A stretch of DNA of 64,000 nt, taken from positions 1 to 64,000 of the forward strand of contig NZ_JAIQZE010000002.1 of the NCBI RefSeq assembly GCF_020164595.1, given 5' to 3'. The DNA is from Psychroflexus longus (GTDB taxonomy: Bacteria; Bacteroidota; Bacteroidia; Flavobacteriales; Flavobacteriaceae). A program made the translations under genes and the position numbers. The notes below the pieces were generated by a model. That model was given only the letters and a program-made list of their open reading frames with translations. It ran no database searches and was not told the origin of the DNA. This document shows positions 18,461 through 27,242 of this stretch, piece by piece; position 1 is the first letter of the stretch, and the number at the start of each line of letters is the position of its first letter.

Positions 18461-21454
18461 CTATCCCACAATGTTTACAATCTTTCCTGGCACAATAATC
18501 ACCTTTTTAGGGGTTCTTCCGTCCAGTTGTTTTTGGGTGCGTTCATCTTTCATAACGATATATTCGATCTCGTCTTTGCTCAAATCCAGAGATAAATCCA
18601 TAGTAAACCGCATCTTTCCGTTGAAGGAAATCGGATAGGTTTTGGAATCTTCCTTTAGGTATTTTTCCTCAAATTTAGGATAAAGAACTTCTGAAATACT
18701 TCCTGAATGGCCTAAACCTTCCCATAGTTCTTCGGCAATATGTGGCGCATAAGGGGAAATTAAAACGGCAAGTGGCTCAAGAATTTCTCTCGAGTTACAC
18801 TTCTGCTGAGTCAATTCGTTCACACAAATCATAAAGGTAGACACCGAAGTATTGAAACTAAAGTCTTCAATATCCTGAGTCACTTTTTTGATGGTTTTAT
18901 GCAGCGTTTTCAACGATTCCGTTGAAGCGGGCTCATCTGAAATCTGAAAGTCAGACTCCCCTCCTTGGGAGGGGCTGGGGGAGGCTTGGGAATAAAGTTT
19001 CCAAAGCTTTTTCAAGAAGTTATGCACACCCGAAAGTCCAGCGGTATTCCAGGGCTTGGCCTGCTCCAGCGGACCTAAAAACATTTCGTAAAGCCGTAAA
19101 CTATCCGCCCCATATTCTTCACAGACATCGTCTGGATTGACCACGTTGAATTTGGATTTAGACATTTTTTCAACTTCACGACCTACAATAAATTCCCCCT
19201 CTTCTTCAGTAATAAAGTGAGCCTCTTTAAATTCAGGTTTTATGTTTTTTAGACCTTCAATGTCTAATTGATTGGAAGTATTAACTACAGAAACATCAAC
19301 ATGCAGAGGTGAAAAATGTGAAATCTGAGTTTTAGATGAAATCAATTGATCCCCGTCCAATATTTTGTAAACTTGATCTGCTACTGTTTCATTATAATCG
19401 ATTAGATTTATTCCAGCTTTAATACTGTTATCAATGATTGATTTTGAAACAAAAACTGTTTTAGGATTATCTTCTCCAGTATTTAAGTTCCATCTATAGA
19501 CAAAAGCACTTTCTCCCAGAATCATCCCCTGGTTAATCAGCTTTTTAAAAGGTTCATCCACCGGTAAAACCCCTCTGTCGTTGAGAAATTTGGTCCAGAA
19601 GCGAGAATAAAGCAAGTGACCTGTGGCATGTTCACTTCCTCCTATGTATAGATCCACATTGTTCCAGTACTTCAAAGCTTCATTTGAAGCAATAAGTTGG
19701 TCACGGTTGTTTTGCTCTTCCATATAACGGAACAAATACCAAGAGCTTCCTGCCCAGCCTGGCATAGTATTTAATTCTAAAGGAAAAATAGTGTTGTGAT
19801 CTATCTTTTCATTGGACACCACCTTGTTAGATTCTGTATCCCAGGCCCAATCCCTAGCTCTACCTAAAGGTGGCGCACCATCTTCAGTTGGCAGGTATTT
19901 TTCCACTTCAGGTAATTCTAAGGGCAGATGTTGTTCATCAATCATTTTAGGAAGTCCGTTCACATAATACACAGGAAAGGGTTCTCCCCAGTAACGTTGT
20001 CTGGAAAACACAGCATCTCTTAATCGGTAATTGACTTTTTTCTCGCCTTGTCCAAGTTTCTGCAAAGCTTCGATTGCTTTAGGAATAGCTTCCAAAACAC
20101 CTAATCCGTTTAAAAAATCGGAGTTAGCGATTTTAGTCGCATTGGTTTTATCGGCGTAAGCTTCTTCAGAAATATCAACGTCTTCAAAGACATTAGGAAT
20201 TGGAATGTTGAAGTGCTTCGCAAAATCATGATCCCGTTGATCTCCACATGGCACGGCCATCACAGCTCCTGTACCGTAGCCTGCCAACACATAGTCCCCA
20301 ATCCAAATTGGTAGTGGCTCTTTAGTCAATGGATGCTCAGCATAAGCTCCTGTAAAAACCCCGGATATGCTTTTCACATCAGCCATTCGTTCGCGCTCGC
20401 TGCGCTTTGCTGAAGCTTTGATATAAGCTTCAACTTCTTCTTTTTGTTCTGAGGTTGTAATCTTAGAAACCAGATCATGCTCTGGTGCGAGGGTTACAAA
20501 GGAAACACCGTAAATGGTGTCGGGTCTTGTGGTAAACGCTTCAATTAAAAATTTTGAATTTTGAATTTTGAATTTTAATTGAGCTCCTACCGATTTTCCG
20601 ATCCAGTTTTTCTGAGTTTCTTTGAGGCTTTCGCTCCAATCTAAATTATCGAGTCCTGAAAGCAAACGTTCAGCAAAGGCAGAAATACGCATGCTCCATT
20701 GCTTCATTTTTTTTCGGGACACAGGGTGACCTCCACGTTCTGAAACACCATTAACAATCTCGTCATTCGCTAGAACTGTTCCAAGCGCCGGACACCAATT
20801 GACTTCGGTTTCAGCGAGGTAAGTGAGTCGGTAGTTGAGTATAATTTTTTCTTTTTGATCTTCAGAAAAGCTTGACCATTCGCTGGCAGAAAATTCAGGG
20901 GTGTTTTGATCGCAAACCGCGTTGACTTTTGAATTGCCTTCTGTTTCAAAAAGGCTAATCAATTCTGAAATAGCTTTGGATTTCTGTACTTCAGCATCAT
21001 ACCAGCTTTCAAACAATTGAATAAAAATCCATTGCGTCCATTTGTAATACTTGGGGTCACTGGTGCGCACTTCACGGCTCCAATCGAAAGAAAATCCGAT
21101 TTTGTCGAGTTGCTCACGGTAGCGTTTGATGTTGGTTTCGGTGGTTTTAGCCGGATGTTGACCGGTTTGGATTGCATATTGCTCGGCTGGCAAGCCGAAG
21201 GAATCATAGCCTTGCGGATGCAAGACATTGAAGCCTTTATGACGCTTGAATCTGGCGTAAATATCGCTGGCAATATAGCCAAGTGGATGCCCAACGTGTA
21301 GTCCAGCACCGGAAGGATAAGGAAACATGTCTAGTACATAAAATGGTGGCTTCGGCTCTCCTTCAAAATCTTGTGGTTGCTTAGCTCTAAAGGTCTGATG
21401 CTCTGCCCAATATTTTTGCCACTTCTGCTCTATTGCTTTAAAATCGTACGCCAT
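18461..21454 (-). CDS. leuS: Leucine-tRNA ligase
   Basis: 997 residues, longer than the ~860 of many bacterial enzymes. Class I signatures: HVGH (53-56) in the Rossmann fold and KMSKS (763-767). The CP1 editing domain contains AFTTRPDTIYG. Two local insertions look repeat-derived: a heptad tandem repeat encoding FKIQNSKF ahead of AFTTRPD, and a GC palindrome encoding ASPSPSQGGESD at about 820-834, in the anticodon-binding region. Both keep the frame. It charges tRNA-Leu in the cytoplasm. A promoter with an exact -7 element lies 26 bases upstream; single gene. Confidence 0.97.
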   Translation of the reverse strand: MAYDFKAIEQKWQKYWAEHQTFRAKQPQDFEGEPKPPFYVLDMFPYPSGAGLHVGHPLGYIASDIYARFKRHKGFNVLHPQGYDSFGLPAEQYAIQTGQHPAKTTETNIKRYREQLDKIGFSFDWSREVRTSDPKYYKWTQWIFIQLFESWYDAEVQKSKAISELISLFETEGNSKVNAVCDQNTPEFSASEWSSFSEDQKEKIILNYRLTYLAETEVNWCPALGTVLANDEIVNGVSERGGHPVSRKKMKQWSMRISAFAERLLSGLDNLDWSESLKETQKNWIGKSVGAQLKFKIQNSKFLIEAFTTRPDTIYGVSFVTLAPEHDLVSKITTSEQKEEVEAYIKASAKRSERERMADVKSISGVFTGAYAEHPLTKEPLPIWIGDYVLAGYGTGAVMAVPCGDQRDHDFAKHFNIPIPNVFEDVDISEEAYADKTNATKIANSDFLNGLGVLEAIPKAIEALQKLGQGEKKVNYRLRDAVFSRQRYWGEPFPVYYVNGLPKMIDEQHLPLELPEVEKYLPTEDGAPPLGRARDWAWDTESNKVVSNEKIDHNTIFPLELNTMPGWAGSSWYLFRYMEEQNNRDQLIASNEALKYWNNVDLYIGGSEHATGHLLYSRFWTKFLNDRGVLPVDEPFKKLINQGMILGESAFVYRWNLNTGEDNPKTVFVSKSIIDNSIKAGINLIDYNETVADQVYKILDGDQLISSKTQISHFSPLHVDVSVVNTSNQLDIEGLKNIKPEFKEAHFITEEEGEFIVGREVEKMSKSKFNVVNPDDVCEEYGADSLRLYEMFLGPLEQAKPWNTAGLSGVHNFLKKLWKLYSQASPSPSQGGESDFQISDEPASTESLKTLHKTIKKVTQDIEDFSFNTSVSTFMICVNELTQQKCNSREILEPLAVLISPYAPHIAEELWEGLGHSGSISEVLYPKFEEKYLKEDSKTYPISFNGKMRFTMDLSLDLSKDEIEYIVMKDERTQKQLDGRTPKKVIIVPGKIVNIVG
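18955..18995. repeat. GC-rich palindromic repeat inside leuS
   Basis: CCCCTCC (18958-18964), loop TTG, GGAGGGG (18968-18974), followed by CTGGGGGAGGC. This resembles palindromes usually found between genes in Bacteroidota, here read through as ASPSPSQGGESD in leucyl-tRNA synthetase. Confidence 0.6.
20552..20576. repeat. Heptad tandem repeat inside leuS
   Basis: TTTTGAA occurs three times in tandem followed by TTTT. Three 7-base units add 21 bases, so the frame is kept; the segment encodes FKIQNSKF at the entry to the editing domain. Confidence 0.7.
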
Positions 21455-21792
21455 AACTAATCTGCTTATTTACAAGTCGCAAAACTAATATATATGACAT
21501 TAACTCCTAGCCGGGAAAGGAATTAAAATTGGTGATGTTGTGACTAGTGACTAGTGATTGGTGAAATTGAATTAGTCTTTGAGTTGTTGAGTTTATGAGA
21601 CGTGAGTCTTAGGTCTTGGGTCAAATGTACTTCCCTAAATAACGTTGACCGTTATAATTCATGATTCGATATTGGATATTGAGTATTCAGTGTTTTAATG
21701 TGGTGAAATACAATTTCATTTTGATTAGAATTCAAGGTAGATGTAGCGGTATTTGATATTAATTTATATTTTTAGCATCAAATCTATGTGAA
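21455..21792. other. Intergenic region with short degenerate direct repeats
   Basis: No coding frame was found. Short imperfect direct repeats occur, such as TGACTAG-TGACTAG-TGATTGG around 21540-21562 and GATATTG-GATATTG around 21667-21681, resembling simple tandem DNA of the kind now inside leuS. A TATTTTTA -7-like element lies about 20 bases before the serine hydrolase start. Confidence 0.4.
21480..21487 (-). promoter_or_regulatory. -7 promoter element of leuS
   Basis: TAGTTTTG on the minus strand, exact TAnnTTTG, 26 bases before the leuS start codon. Confidence 0.6.
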
Positions 21793-22953
21793 ATGAAATT
21801 TATCCTCAATTTCTTTAAAGTCGTTGTTGTGTTTTTAGTTTTACTCGTTGCTGTCCTTTATATCACAGACACAGATTACCTGATTAAAGCGGTTCGCACC
21901 ATCTACTTGCAAGGGCATACAACAGCCTTTCTGGAGGATTATAAGCGTTTTGATAATCAGGTGATTGAAACGGGAACAGCTCAAGCCTGGCCAAAACATA
22001 AAGAGTATAACTCGGTAACCGAAACCGAAACACTTCAAAAAGCCAATCAGGATTGGGGAACTGTAGCTTATGTCATCATTAAAAACGATAGCATTTACTT
22101 TGAAAACTATTATGATGGATACGACGCCAACTCAAAATCTAATTCGTTTTCCATGGCAAAAAGTTATGTATCTGGCTTATTAGGAAAAGCTATAATGGAA
22201 GGTCACATCAAAAGTTTAGATCAGCCTGTTTGCGATTTCTTACCTGAATTTTGTGAGGGTAAAGCTGCAAAAATGACGGTTGGTGATCTATTGAGTATGG
22301 CTTCGGGCACCAATTGGGACGAAGCTTATTATTCGCCTTTGTCCATCACCACACGTGCCTACTTTGATGATGATTTACGTAAAGTTATCAACGGATTAGA
22401 GGTAGTGAACACTCCGGGGCAAGCTTTCAAATACGCCAGTGGTGACACCCAAATGCTGGCCATGGTACTTGAAAAAGCTACAGGTAAAAAAATGTACGAT
22501 TATCTTGCTGAAAGTTTTTGGAAACCTTTGGGATCTCAAAATTCAGCTTTATGGCAAGTGGATAGTGAAGAAGAAGATCTTGTGAAAGCGTATTGCTGTA
22601 TAGCTAGTAATGCTAAAGATTTTGCGCGTCTTGGTAAGTTGTATAAAGACCACGGAAAATGGAATGGACAACAACTTCTGGATTCTGCTTTTGTTGCAAA
22701 ATCCATAACTCCTCGTTTTCCTTCTAGTCCGGAATACGGTTATGGATGGTGGTTGAAAAACCAAGACGAGAAAGACTTTTTTATGATGCGTGGTCATCTT
22801 GGTCAATACGTCATCGTTCAACCCGATGACAACATAATTATAGTTCGGTTAGGACATCAAAAATCTCCTGATGCTGGTATTGGGGTTTATACAGAAGACA
22901 TTTCGTTATATATCGACGAAGCCTATAAAATGATGAATCAGGAGAAAGGGTAG
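21793..22953 (+). CDS. Membrane-anchored serine hydrolase (beta-lactamase/class C family)
   Basis: 386 residues. One N-terminal membrane helix (6-25) is followed by an exported catalytic domain at about 85-380. The penicillin-binding-like active site is complete: SMAK (Ser120, Lys123), YAS (Tyr214, Ser216), and HLG (335-337) in place of the KTG box, as in esterase, D-aminopeptidase and 6-aminohexanoate-dimer hydrolase relatives. Function is probably peptidase or esterase rather than antibiotic resistance; the substrate is not predictable. Single gene converging on the next one. Confidence 0.85.
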   Translation: MKFILNFFKVVVVFLVLLVAVLYITDTDYLIKAVRTIYLQGHTTAFLEDYKRFDNQVIETGTAQAWPKHKEYNSVTETETLQKANQDWGTVAYVIIKNDSIYFENYYDGYDANSKSNSFSMAKSYVSGLLGKAIMEGHIKSLDQPVCDFLPEFCEGKAAKMTVGDLLSMASGTNWDEAYYSPLSITTRAYFDDDLRKVINGLEVVNTPGQAFKYASGDTQMLAMVLEKATGKKMYDYLAESFWKPLGSQNSALWQVDSEEEDLVKAYCCIASNAKDFARLGKLYKDHGKWNGQQLLDSAFVAKSITPRFPSSPEYGYGWWLKNQDEKDFFMMRGHLGQYVIVQPDDNIIIVRLGHQKSPDAGIGVYTEDISLYIDEAYKMMNQEKG

Positions 22954-22981
22954 TGGAAAAATTCAATTTCAAAATTGAAAT

Positions 22982-23551
22982 TTAGAATCTATAGCCAATG
23001 TAGATATCACCCGTAGCTAAAAATTCATTTGGGCTTTCTCCAAGTAAATTTCTTCCTACACCCAATTTGAGTTGAAACACGAATCCGGTTGAATTTACCC
23101 ACTTAGATCCAACAGCAAAACCCGGAGCTATTTCGAAAAAAGTATCGTCATTTCTGACGAAGTTGCCCTGCTGATTATAATTAAAACTGTCGTCTTCTCC
23201 AATGTGGAAATAAGAAAAAGCTTCTACAAAAAAACCACGGCCTTTAAATTCGGGGTTTTTCCCGAAATAAAAGCGGTAATAAGGAATAAGGCCAAATTTT
23301 TCGTAGTCGATATCATCGTCGAAGTTTACCATAAGAGAAACCCCATAACCCGAGGTTTGCGAGTTGACATATTCATAACTTACGTCCAAAAACCCACTAG
23401 CAAGAAGCTTAATTGCCCCCAACCTGAGTTCGTGTACTTTTTCGTAGTTATCTTTTGAAATGGAATCTGCAATTTCAGACATTTCTTTTTTCTGTGCAAA
23501 AGAAAAGAAGACAGTAAAAACTACTAAAACAAGAGTGATTATCGATTTCAT
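22982..23551 (-). CDS. Outer-membrane beta-barrel protein, DUF3575-like
   Basis: 189 residues with a signal peptide (1-19, ending SFAQ). After a short helix the chain forms about eight amphipathic strands (KLLASGFLDVSYEYV, YGVSLMVNF, FGLIPYYRFYF, GRGFFVEAFSYFHIG) and ends in YIGYRF, a C-terminal aromatic that suits outer-membrane insertion. It resembles the DUF3575 group of Bacteroidota barrels; function unknown. Single gene. Confidence 0.7.
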   Translation of the reverse strand: MKSIITLVLVVFTVFFSFAQKKEMSEIADSISKDNYEKVHELRLGAIKLLASGFLDVSYEYVNSQTSGYGVSLMVNFDDDIDYEKFGLIPYYRFYFGKNPEFKGRGFFVEAFSYFHIGEDDSFNYNQQGNFVRNDDTFFEIAPGFAVGSKWVNSTGFVFQLKLGVGRNLLGESPNEFLATGDIYIGYRF

Positions 23552-23950
23552 AAATTTGATTTTGATTAGTTACTGCTAATATATAGTAAAGAGAATTTGA
23601 TATTAAGATATTTTCTATCTAAAAATTTAGTTTTTAGGGAAATTGAATATTAAATACCAAAAAGAAATACGTAATTTATTCGAAATCGTTGATAATGCTC
23701 AATTTTTTAAAAACGTAACCTGACTTTTCGACAAGCCCTGCGCTCCCGATAGAAGTGAAAACCCCGCAAAGGCAGAGCGCTCCAGGTCGATCTTGAAGCG
23801 CTTGACCAGAGGAAAAGCCGCTGCATGATTTAGACCTGCAAACAAGGCCTGCGGAGTTGTAGCGGATAGCGGAGAATAGCGCCCATAAAATTAATTTGGT
23901 GCACAGTCGTTATAATGCTATAGTTTTATATTTTTACCAAAATTTATTGA
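23552..23950. other. Intergenic region before ftsX holding a structured GC-rich element
   Basis: No coding frame was found. Left third is AT-rich leader of the divergent barrel gene. 23727-23885 is markedly GC-richer and carries the element described separately. TATTTTTA at 23929-23936 is a 7/8 -7 match, 15 bases before the ftsX GTG. Confidence 0.5.
23727..23885. ncRNA. Candidate structured RNA or dispersed element upstream of ftsX
   Basis: In an AT-rich gap this ~160-base block is GC-rich and has nested complementarity: GCGCT (23740-23744) with AGCGC (23878-23882), CCGCA (23764-23768) with TGCGG (23850-23854), and an inner pair of AGCGCT (23776-23781 and 23797-23802). It also pairs the motifs CCCGATAGAAG and GTAGCGGATAGCGG near its ends. 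I recall similar CCGATAG...AGCGGATAGC blocks between genes in other Flavobacteria, but no named family. It could be a small RNA, a leader structure for ftsX, or a mobile repeat. Strand is not resolved. Confidence 0.45.
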
Positions 23951-24829
23951 GTGGCTTCTTCTTTTGAAAAATACCAAAAACGACGATTGATTACCTCCTA
24001 TTTCTCGGTGGTCATCAGCATTGCTTTGGTGCTGTTTTTGGTGGGTTTGCTTGCCTTGTTGGTGCTAAATACCAAGAAAGTGGCCGACCATTTTAAAGAA
24101 CAAATCGCCTTATCGATCTACCTCAAGGACACCGCGAAAGAGGTGGAAATTGATCAGTTACAGAAGTCTTTGGCGCTGGCAGAATACACCAAAAGCATAG
24201 ATTTTGTATCCAAAGAAGAGGCGGCAAAAGCGTATAGCAAGGAAATAGGTGAGGATTTTATGGAGTTTTTGGGATATAATCCTTTGCAAAATTCTGTAGA
24301 TGTGTATTTTAATGCCGATTATGTTTCTGAAACTAAAATTGCTGAGATTTCCAGAGACTTAAGCGAAAAGGAATTTGTAGATGAAATCATTTACGACAAA
24401 CCCCTGATTGCCTTACTTAACGACAACATTAAGCGATTGAGCTTTTGGATCCTTGCGGTGAGTGGATTGCTAACGTTCATCGCTGTGCTACTTATCAACA
24501 GCTCAATACGACTTTCGGTTTACGCAAAACGGTTTACCATCAAAACCATGCAAATGGTTGGGGCAACCAAGCGTTTTATCCGTAAACCATTCATATTAAA
24601 AAGCGTGAAATTGGGAATTATTGGATCGACCATTTCTTTGATTGGGATGGGCGTGGTCTTATATTACTTGGACCAAAGTTTTCCTGAGCTTAACCTCATC
24701 AGTGATGAAATCTTACTGGCTGCTATTTTTGCTGGTGTGCTTGTTCTGGGAATTTTGATTTCCTGGCTAAGTACGTTTTTTGCCACACAGCGCTTTTTGA
24801 ATTTAAAAACCGACGAATTGTACTACTAA
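23951..24829 (+). CDS. ftsX: Cell-division ABC-type permease FtsX
   Basis: 292 residues from GTG 23951. Topology is typical: a cytoplasmic N-terminus, a first helix (about 17-40), an extracytoplasmic domain of ~120 residues, then three helices (about 168-190, 218-240, 256-278) carrying the FtsX/MacB-type permease region (YAKRFTIKTMQMVGAT). With the ATPase FtsE it activates peptidoglycan hydrolases at the division site; ftsE is not in this window. It starts a tight run with DUF3098, uppP and truB, linking division and wall precursor recycling. Confidence 0.95.
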   Translation: MASSFEKYQKRRLITSYFSVVISIALVLFLVGLLALLVLNTKKVADHFKEQIALSIYLKDTAKEVEIDQLQKSLALAEYTKSIDFVSKEEAAKAYSKEIGEDFMEFLGYNPLQNSVDVYFNADYVSETKIAEISRDLSEKEFVDEIIYDKPLIALLNDNIKRLSFWILAVSGLLTFIAVLLINSSIRLSVYAKRFTIKTMQMVGATKRFIRKPFILKSVKLGIIGSTISLIGMGVVLYYLDQSFPELNLISDEILLAAIFAGVLVLGILISWLSTFFATQRFLNLKTDELYY

Positions 24830-24833
24830 TCAT

Positions 24834-25097
24834 ATGGGAGAAAGTAAACGAAAGAAAGAGGCCAAAGCCAACGAAAAATTTATTTTTGAAAGAGATAATT
24901 ACAAGTTCATGATCATTGGTCTGGCTGTAATTGCCTTTGGATTTATCTTTATGGCCGGAGGCGGCAGCGACGATCCGGATGTGTTTAACCCAGAAATATT
25001 TAGCTGGAGACGTATTAGGCTTGCCCCTACTGTGGTGTTGATTGGTTTTGCGATCGAGATTTATGCCATTTTACTCAAGCCTAAGTCTGCTAAGTAA
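24834..25097 (+). CDS. DUF3098 family small membrane protein
   Basis: 87 residues: a charged lysine-rich N-terminus (1-20), two membrane helices (26-42 and 65-82) and a short Gly/Asp loop (GGGSDDPDVFNPEIFSWRR). This matches DUF3098, a Bacteroidota family nearly always between ftsX and uppP. Its start is 4 bases after ftsX and its last base is the first base of the uppP start codon. Role unknown; position suggests a part in division or wall synthesis (inference). Confidence 0.85.
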   Translation: MGESKRKKEAKANEKFIFERDNYKFMIIGLAVIAFGFIFMAGGGSDDPDVFNPEIFSWRRIRLAPTVVLIGFAIEIYAILLKPKSAK

Positions 25098-25894
25098 TGG
25101 ATGTATGGGATGCGAGTATCCTTGGAATTATCCAGGGCTTGACTGAATTTTTACCTGTTTCGTCCAGCGGCCACCTAGAATTGGGAAAGGCTATTCTCGG
25201 AGATGACAGTTTACCTAAAGAGTCTTTGTTACTGACCGTCATTCTTCATTTTGCAACGGCTTTGAGCACGATTGTAATTTTCAGAAAAGACATTGCTGAA
25301 ATTTTGAAAGGCTTATTTTCCTTTAAGTGGAATGAGGAAACCAAATTTTCACTTAAAATCGTCATTTCGATGATTCCTGCTGCTTTGGTAGGCTACTTTT
25401 TTGAATCTGAAATGGAAATCCTATTTGGTGAAAACTTGATTTTGGTTGGCTTTATGCTTATTGTCACCGCACTTTTACTTTGGCTAACAGACAAATCTAA
25501 AGCTACTCAAAAACCTGTTTCTTATACTAATTCTTTTGTGATTGGTGTTGCCCAGGCTATTGCCATCTTACCAGGTATTTCCAGAAGTGGAGCTACCATT
25601 GCAACTTCTGTTATTTTAGGAAATGACAAATCCAAAGCGGCTCGCTTTTCCTTCTTAATGGTCGTGCCTTTAATCTTTGGAAAAATAGCTAAAGACATTG
25701 CTAGCGGTGAGATCTCAACTGACAATGCCAATCTGCTCATCTATATTGTAGGCTTTATCGCTGCATTTGTTTCAGGATTATTTGCTTGTACGTGGATGAT
25801 CTCGATTGTCAAGCGAAGTAAACTAAAATATTTTGCGATTTACTGTTTTATTGTTGGGGTCGGATCTATCATTTTTACTCAAATAAATGGATAA
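25097..25894 (+). CDS. uppP: Undecaprenyl-diphosphate phosphatase (BacA/UppP)
   Basis: 265 residues, all-membrane with about eight helices. Both catalytic motifs are present: QGLTEFLPVSSSGH (13-26, with the essential Glu17 and His26) and PGISRSGATI (159-168). The enzyme removes a phosphate from undecaprenyl diphosphate on the periplasmic side, recycling the lipid carrier for peptidoglycan; overproduction gives bacitracin resistance. It overlaps truB by 8 bases, so the two are cotranscribed. Confidence 0.96.
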   Translation: MDVWDASILGIIQGLTEFLPVSSSGHLELGKAILGDDSLPKESLLLTVILHFATALSTIVIFRKDIAEILKGLFSFKWNEETKFSLKIVISMIPAALVGYFFESEMEILFGENLILVGFMLIVTALLLWLTDKSKATQKPVSYTNSFVIGVAQAIAILPGISRSGATIATSVILGNDKSKAARFSFLMVVPLIFGKIAKDIASGEISTDNANLLIYIVGFIAAFVSGLFACTWMISIVKRSKLKYFAIYCFIVGVGSIIFTQING

Positions 25895-26585
25895 ATTGAC
25901 TCTCGAAAATATCAAAGACGGTCAGGTTTTATTGTTTGACAAGCCTCTGCACTGGACTTCGTTTCAGGTCGTGAACAAAGTGAGATGGCTCATCAAGCAA
26001 AAATTTGGATTGAAGAAAATAAAAGTTGGTCACGCCGGCACTCTGGATCCTTTGGCAACCGGACTTGTCATTTTATGCACAGGGATGGCCACTAAAACCA
26101 TTGAATCATTGATGGGACAAACCAAGGTATATACGGGAGAATTAACCCTTGGCGCTACCACGCCTTCGTATGATCTGGAGACTGAAATCGACAAAATCTA
26201 CGAGACTACTCATATCACTGAAGATCTGATTGAAGAAGCTTTGAAAGCTTTTCAAGGAGACATTATGCAGAAGCCTCCTGTATTTTCAGCCTTAAAAAAA
26301 GAAGGCAAGCGACTTTATGAATTTGCCAGAAAAGGGGAAGAAGTAGAAATCCCGAAACGGCAAGTGCACATTGATCATTTTAAAATCACAGAAAACAATT
26401 TACCAAAACTCAACTTTGAAGTCCAATGTAGCAAAGGCACTTACATTCGAAGTTTAGCTTTTGACTTTGGTAAAGCTTTAGATTCTGGTGCTTATTTGTC
26501 TGAACTTCGACGCACTCAAATTGGGGATTACACTGTTGAAGATGCCCTTTCTATTGAAGACTTTGAGAAGATGTTGAATGATTAA
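25887..26585 (+). CDS. truB: tRNA pseudouridine(55) synthase TruB
   Basis: 232 residues. The catalytic motif HAGTLDPLATG (49-59, nucleophile Asp54) and the KPPVFSALK(K)EGKR and GTYIRSLAFDFG motifs are intact. It makes pseudouridine 55 in the T-loop of tRNAs. At 232 residues it lacks the C-terminal PUA extension seen in longer homologues, as is usual in Bacteroidota. It starts inside the end of uppP and overlaps the convergent thioredoxin gene by 4 bases at its end. Confidence 0.96.
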   Translation: MDKLTLENIKDGQVLLFDKPLHWTSFQVVNKVRWLIKQKFGLKKIKVGHAGTLDPLATGLVILCTGMATKTIESLMGQTKVYTGELTLGATTPSYDLETEIDKIYETTHITEDLIEEALKAFQGDIMQKPPVFSALKKEGKRLYEFARKGEEVEIPKRQVHIDHFKITENNLPKLNFEVQCSKGTYIRSLAFDFGKALDSGAYLSELRRTQIGDYTVEDALSIEDFEKMLND

Positions 26586-27199
26586 TTTGATTGGACCAGG
26601 CAGTTGACCAAATCCTCCGCAATATTTTTGCCTTTGTCCTGGTTGTACCATTTCTGAAGGGTGATTTTGAATTCATCTCTCAATTTTCCAAATTCTGCTT
26701 TTTCTTTAGCAACCAAATCTGCAGCTTCTTTTGGCCGTGGACCCCAGGTAAATAAAATTCGGTTTTCATCGAGATTGAAAGAAACCATTTTAGGAATGGA
26801 CTTCCCGCCATTGGTCAAAAATTCATTCATCAACTCCTCATTTTCGTCTCTTAAGATCAATTTGAAATCGATAAGCGGATTGATATCAGCTATCTTTTTC
26901 ATAATGGGAATCACCGGAGCTGCGTCTCCACACCATCCTTCGGTAATCACCAGCCAGGTCTGTTTTTGACTAACTTCTTTTACCTTTTGAATTTGGTCCC
27001 CTGTCAATTCTGAAGTTTTCTCCCAGCGTTTCATTCGGTTAAAACCGAGCTTGGAGTAATTCAAATAAGCTTCATTTTGTGTATACCCTGTTGATTTTCC
27101 TTCTTTCAAGAGATTTTCCACAAGGTCTTTATATTCTGAATAAGAAAGCGTTTTATCTAAATGCTTTCTTATGATTTCAATTTTATGTTGTTGAGACAT
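26582..27199 (-). CDS. Thioredoxin-family protein with atypical WCGDAA site
   Basis: 205 residues, no signal peptide, so cytoplasmic. A helical N-terminal part (1-80) precedes a thioredoxin fold (about 80-185). The redox site reads EGWCGDAAPV: Cys90 is kept but the second cysteine is Ala93. This pattern belongs to the Thioredoxin_9 group, common in Flavobacteria and without an established substrate. A single cysteine permits mixed-disulfide or reductase-like chemistry but not ordinary dithiol exchange. Divergent from tag with a 43-base gap. Confidence 0.8.
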   Translation of the reverse strand: MSQQHKIEIIRKHLDKTLSYSEYKDLVENLLKEGKSTGYTQNEAYLNYSKLGFNRMKRWEKTSELTGDQIQKVKEVSQKQTWLVITEGWCGDAAPVIPIMKKIADINPLIDFKLILRDENEELMNEFLTNGGKSIPKMVSFNLDENRILFTWGPRPKEAADLVAKEKAEFGKLRDEFKITLQKWYNQDKGKNIAEDLVNCLVQSN

Positions 27200-27242
27200 A
27201 TTCAGTATTTTTAAGGTTTAGTCGAAATTAATTTGAACTACA

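Noticed and set aside
20959-21309. 116-codon frame within leuS
   Set aside because: Shadow frame inside a conserved, full-length leuS.
23727-23885. tRNA, tmRNA or RNase P RNA in the GC-rich block
   Set aside because: No cloverleaf, no T-loop and no matching consensus that I could recognise.
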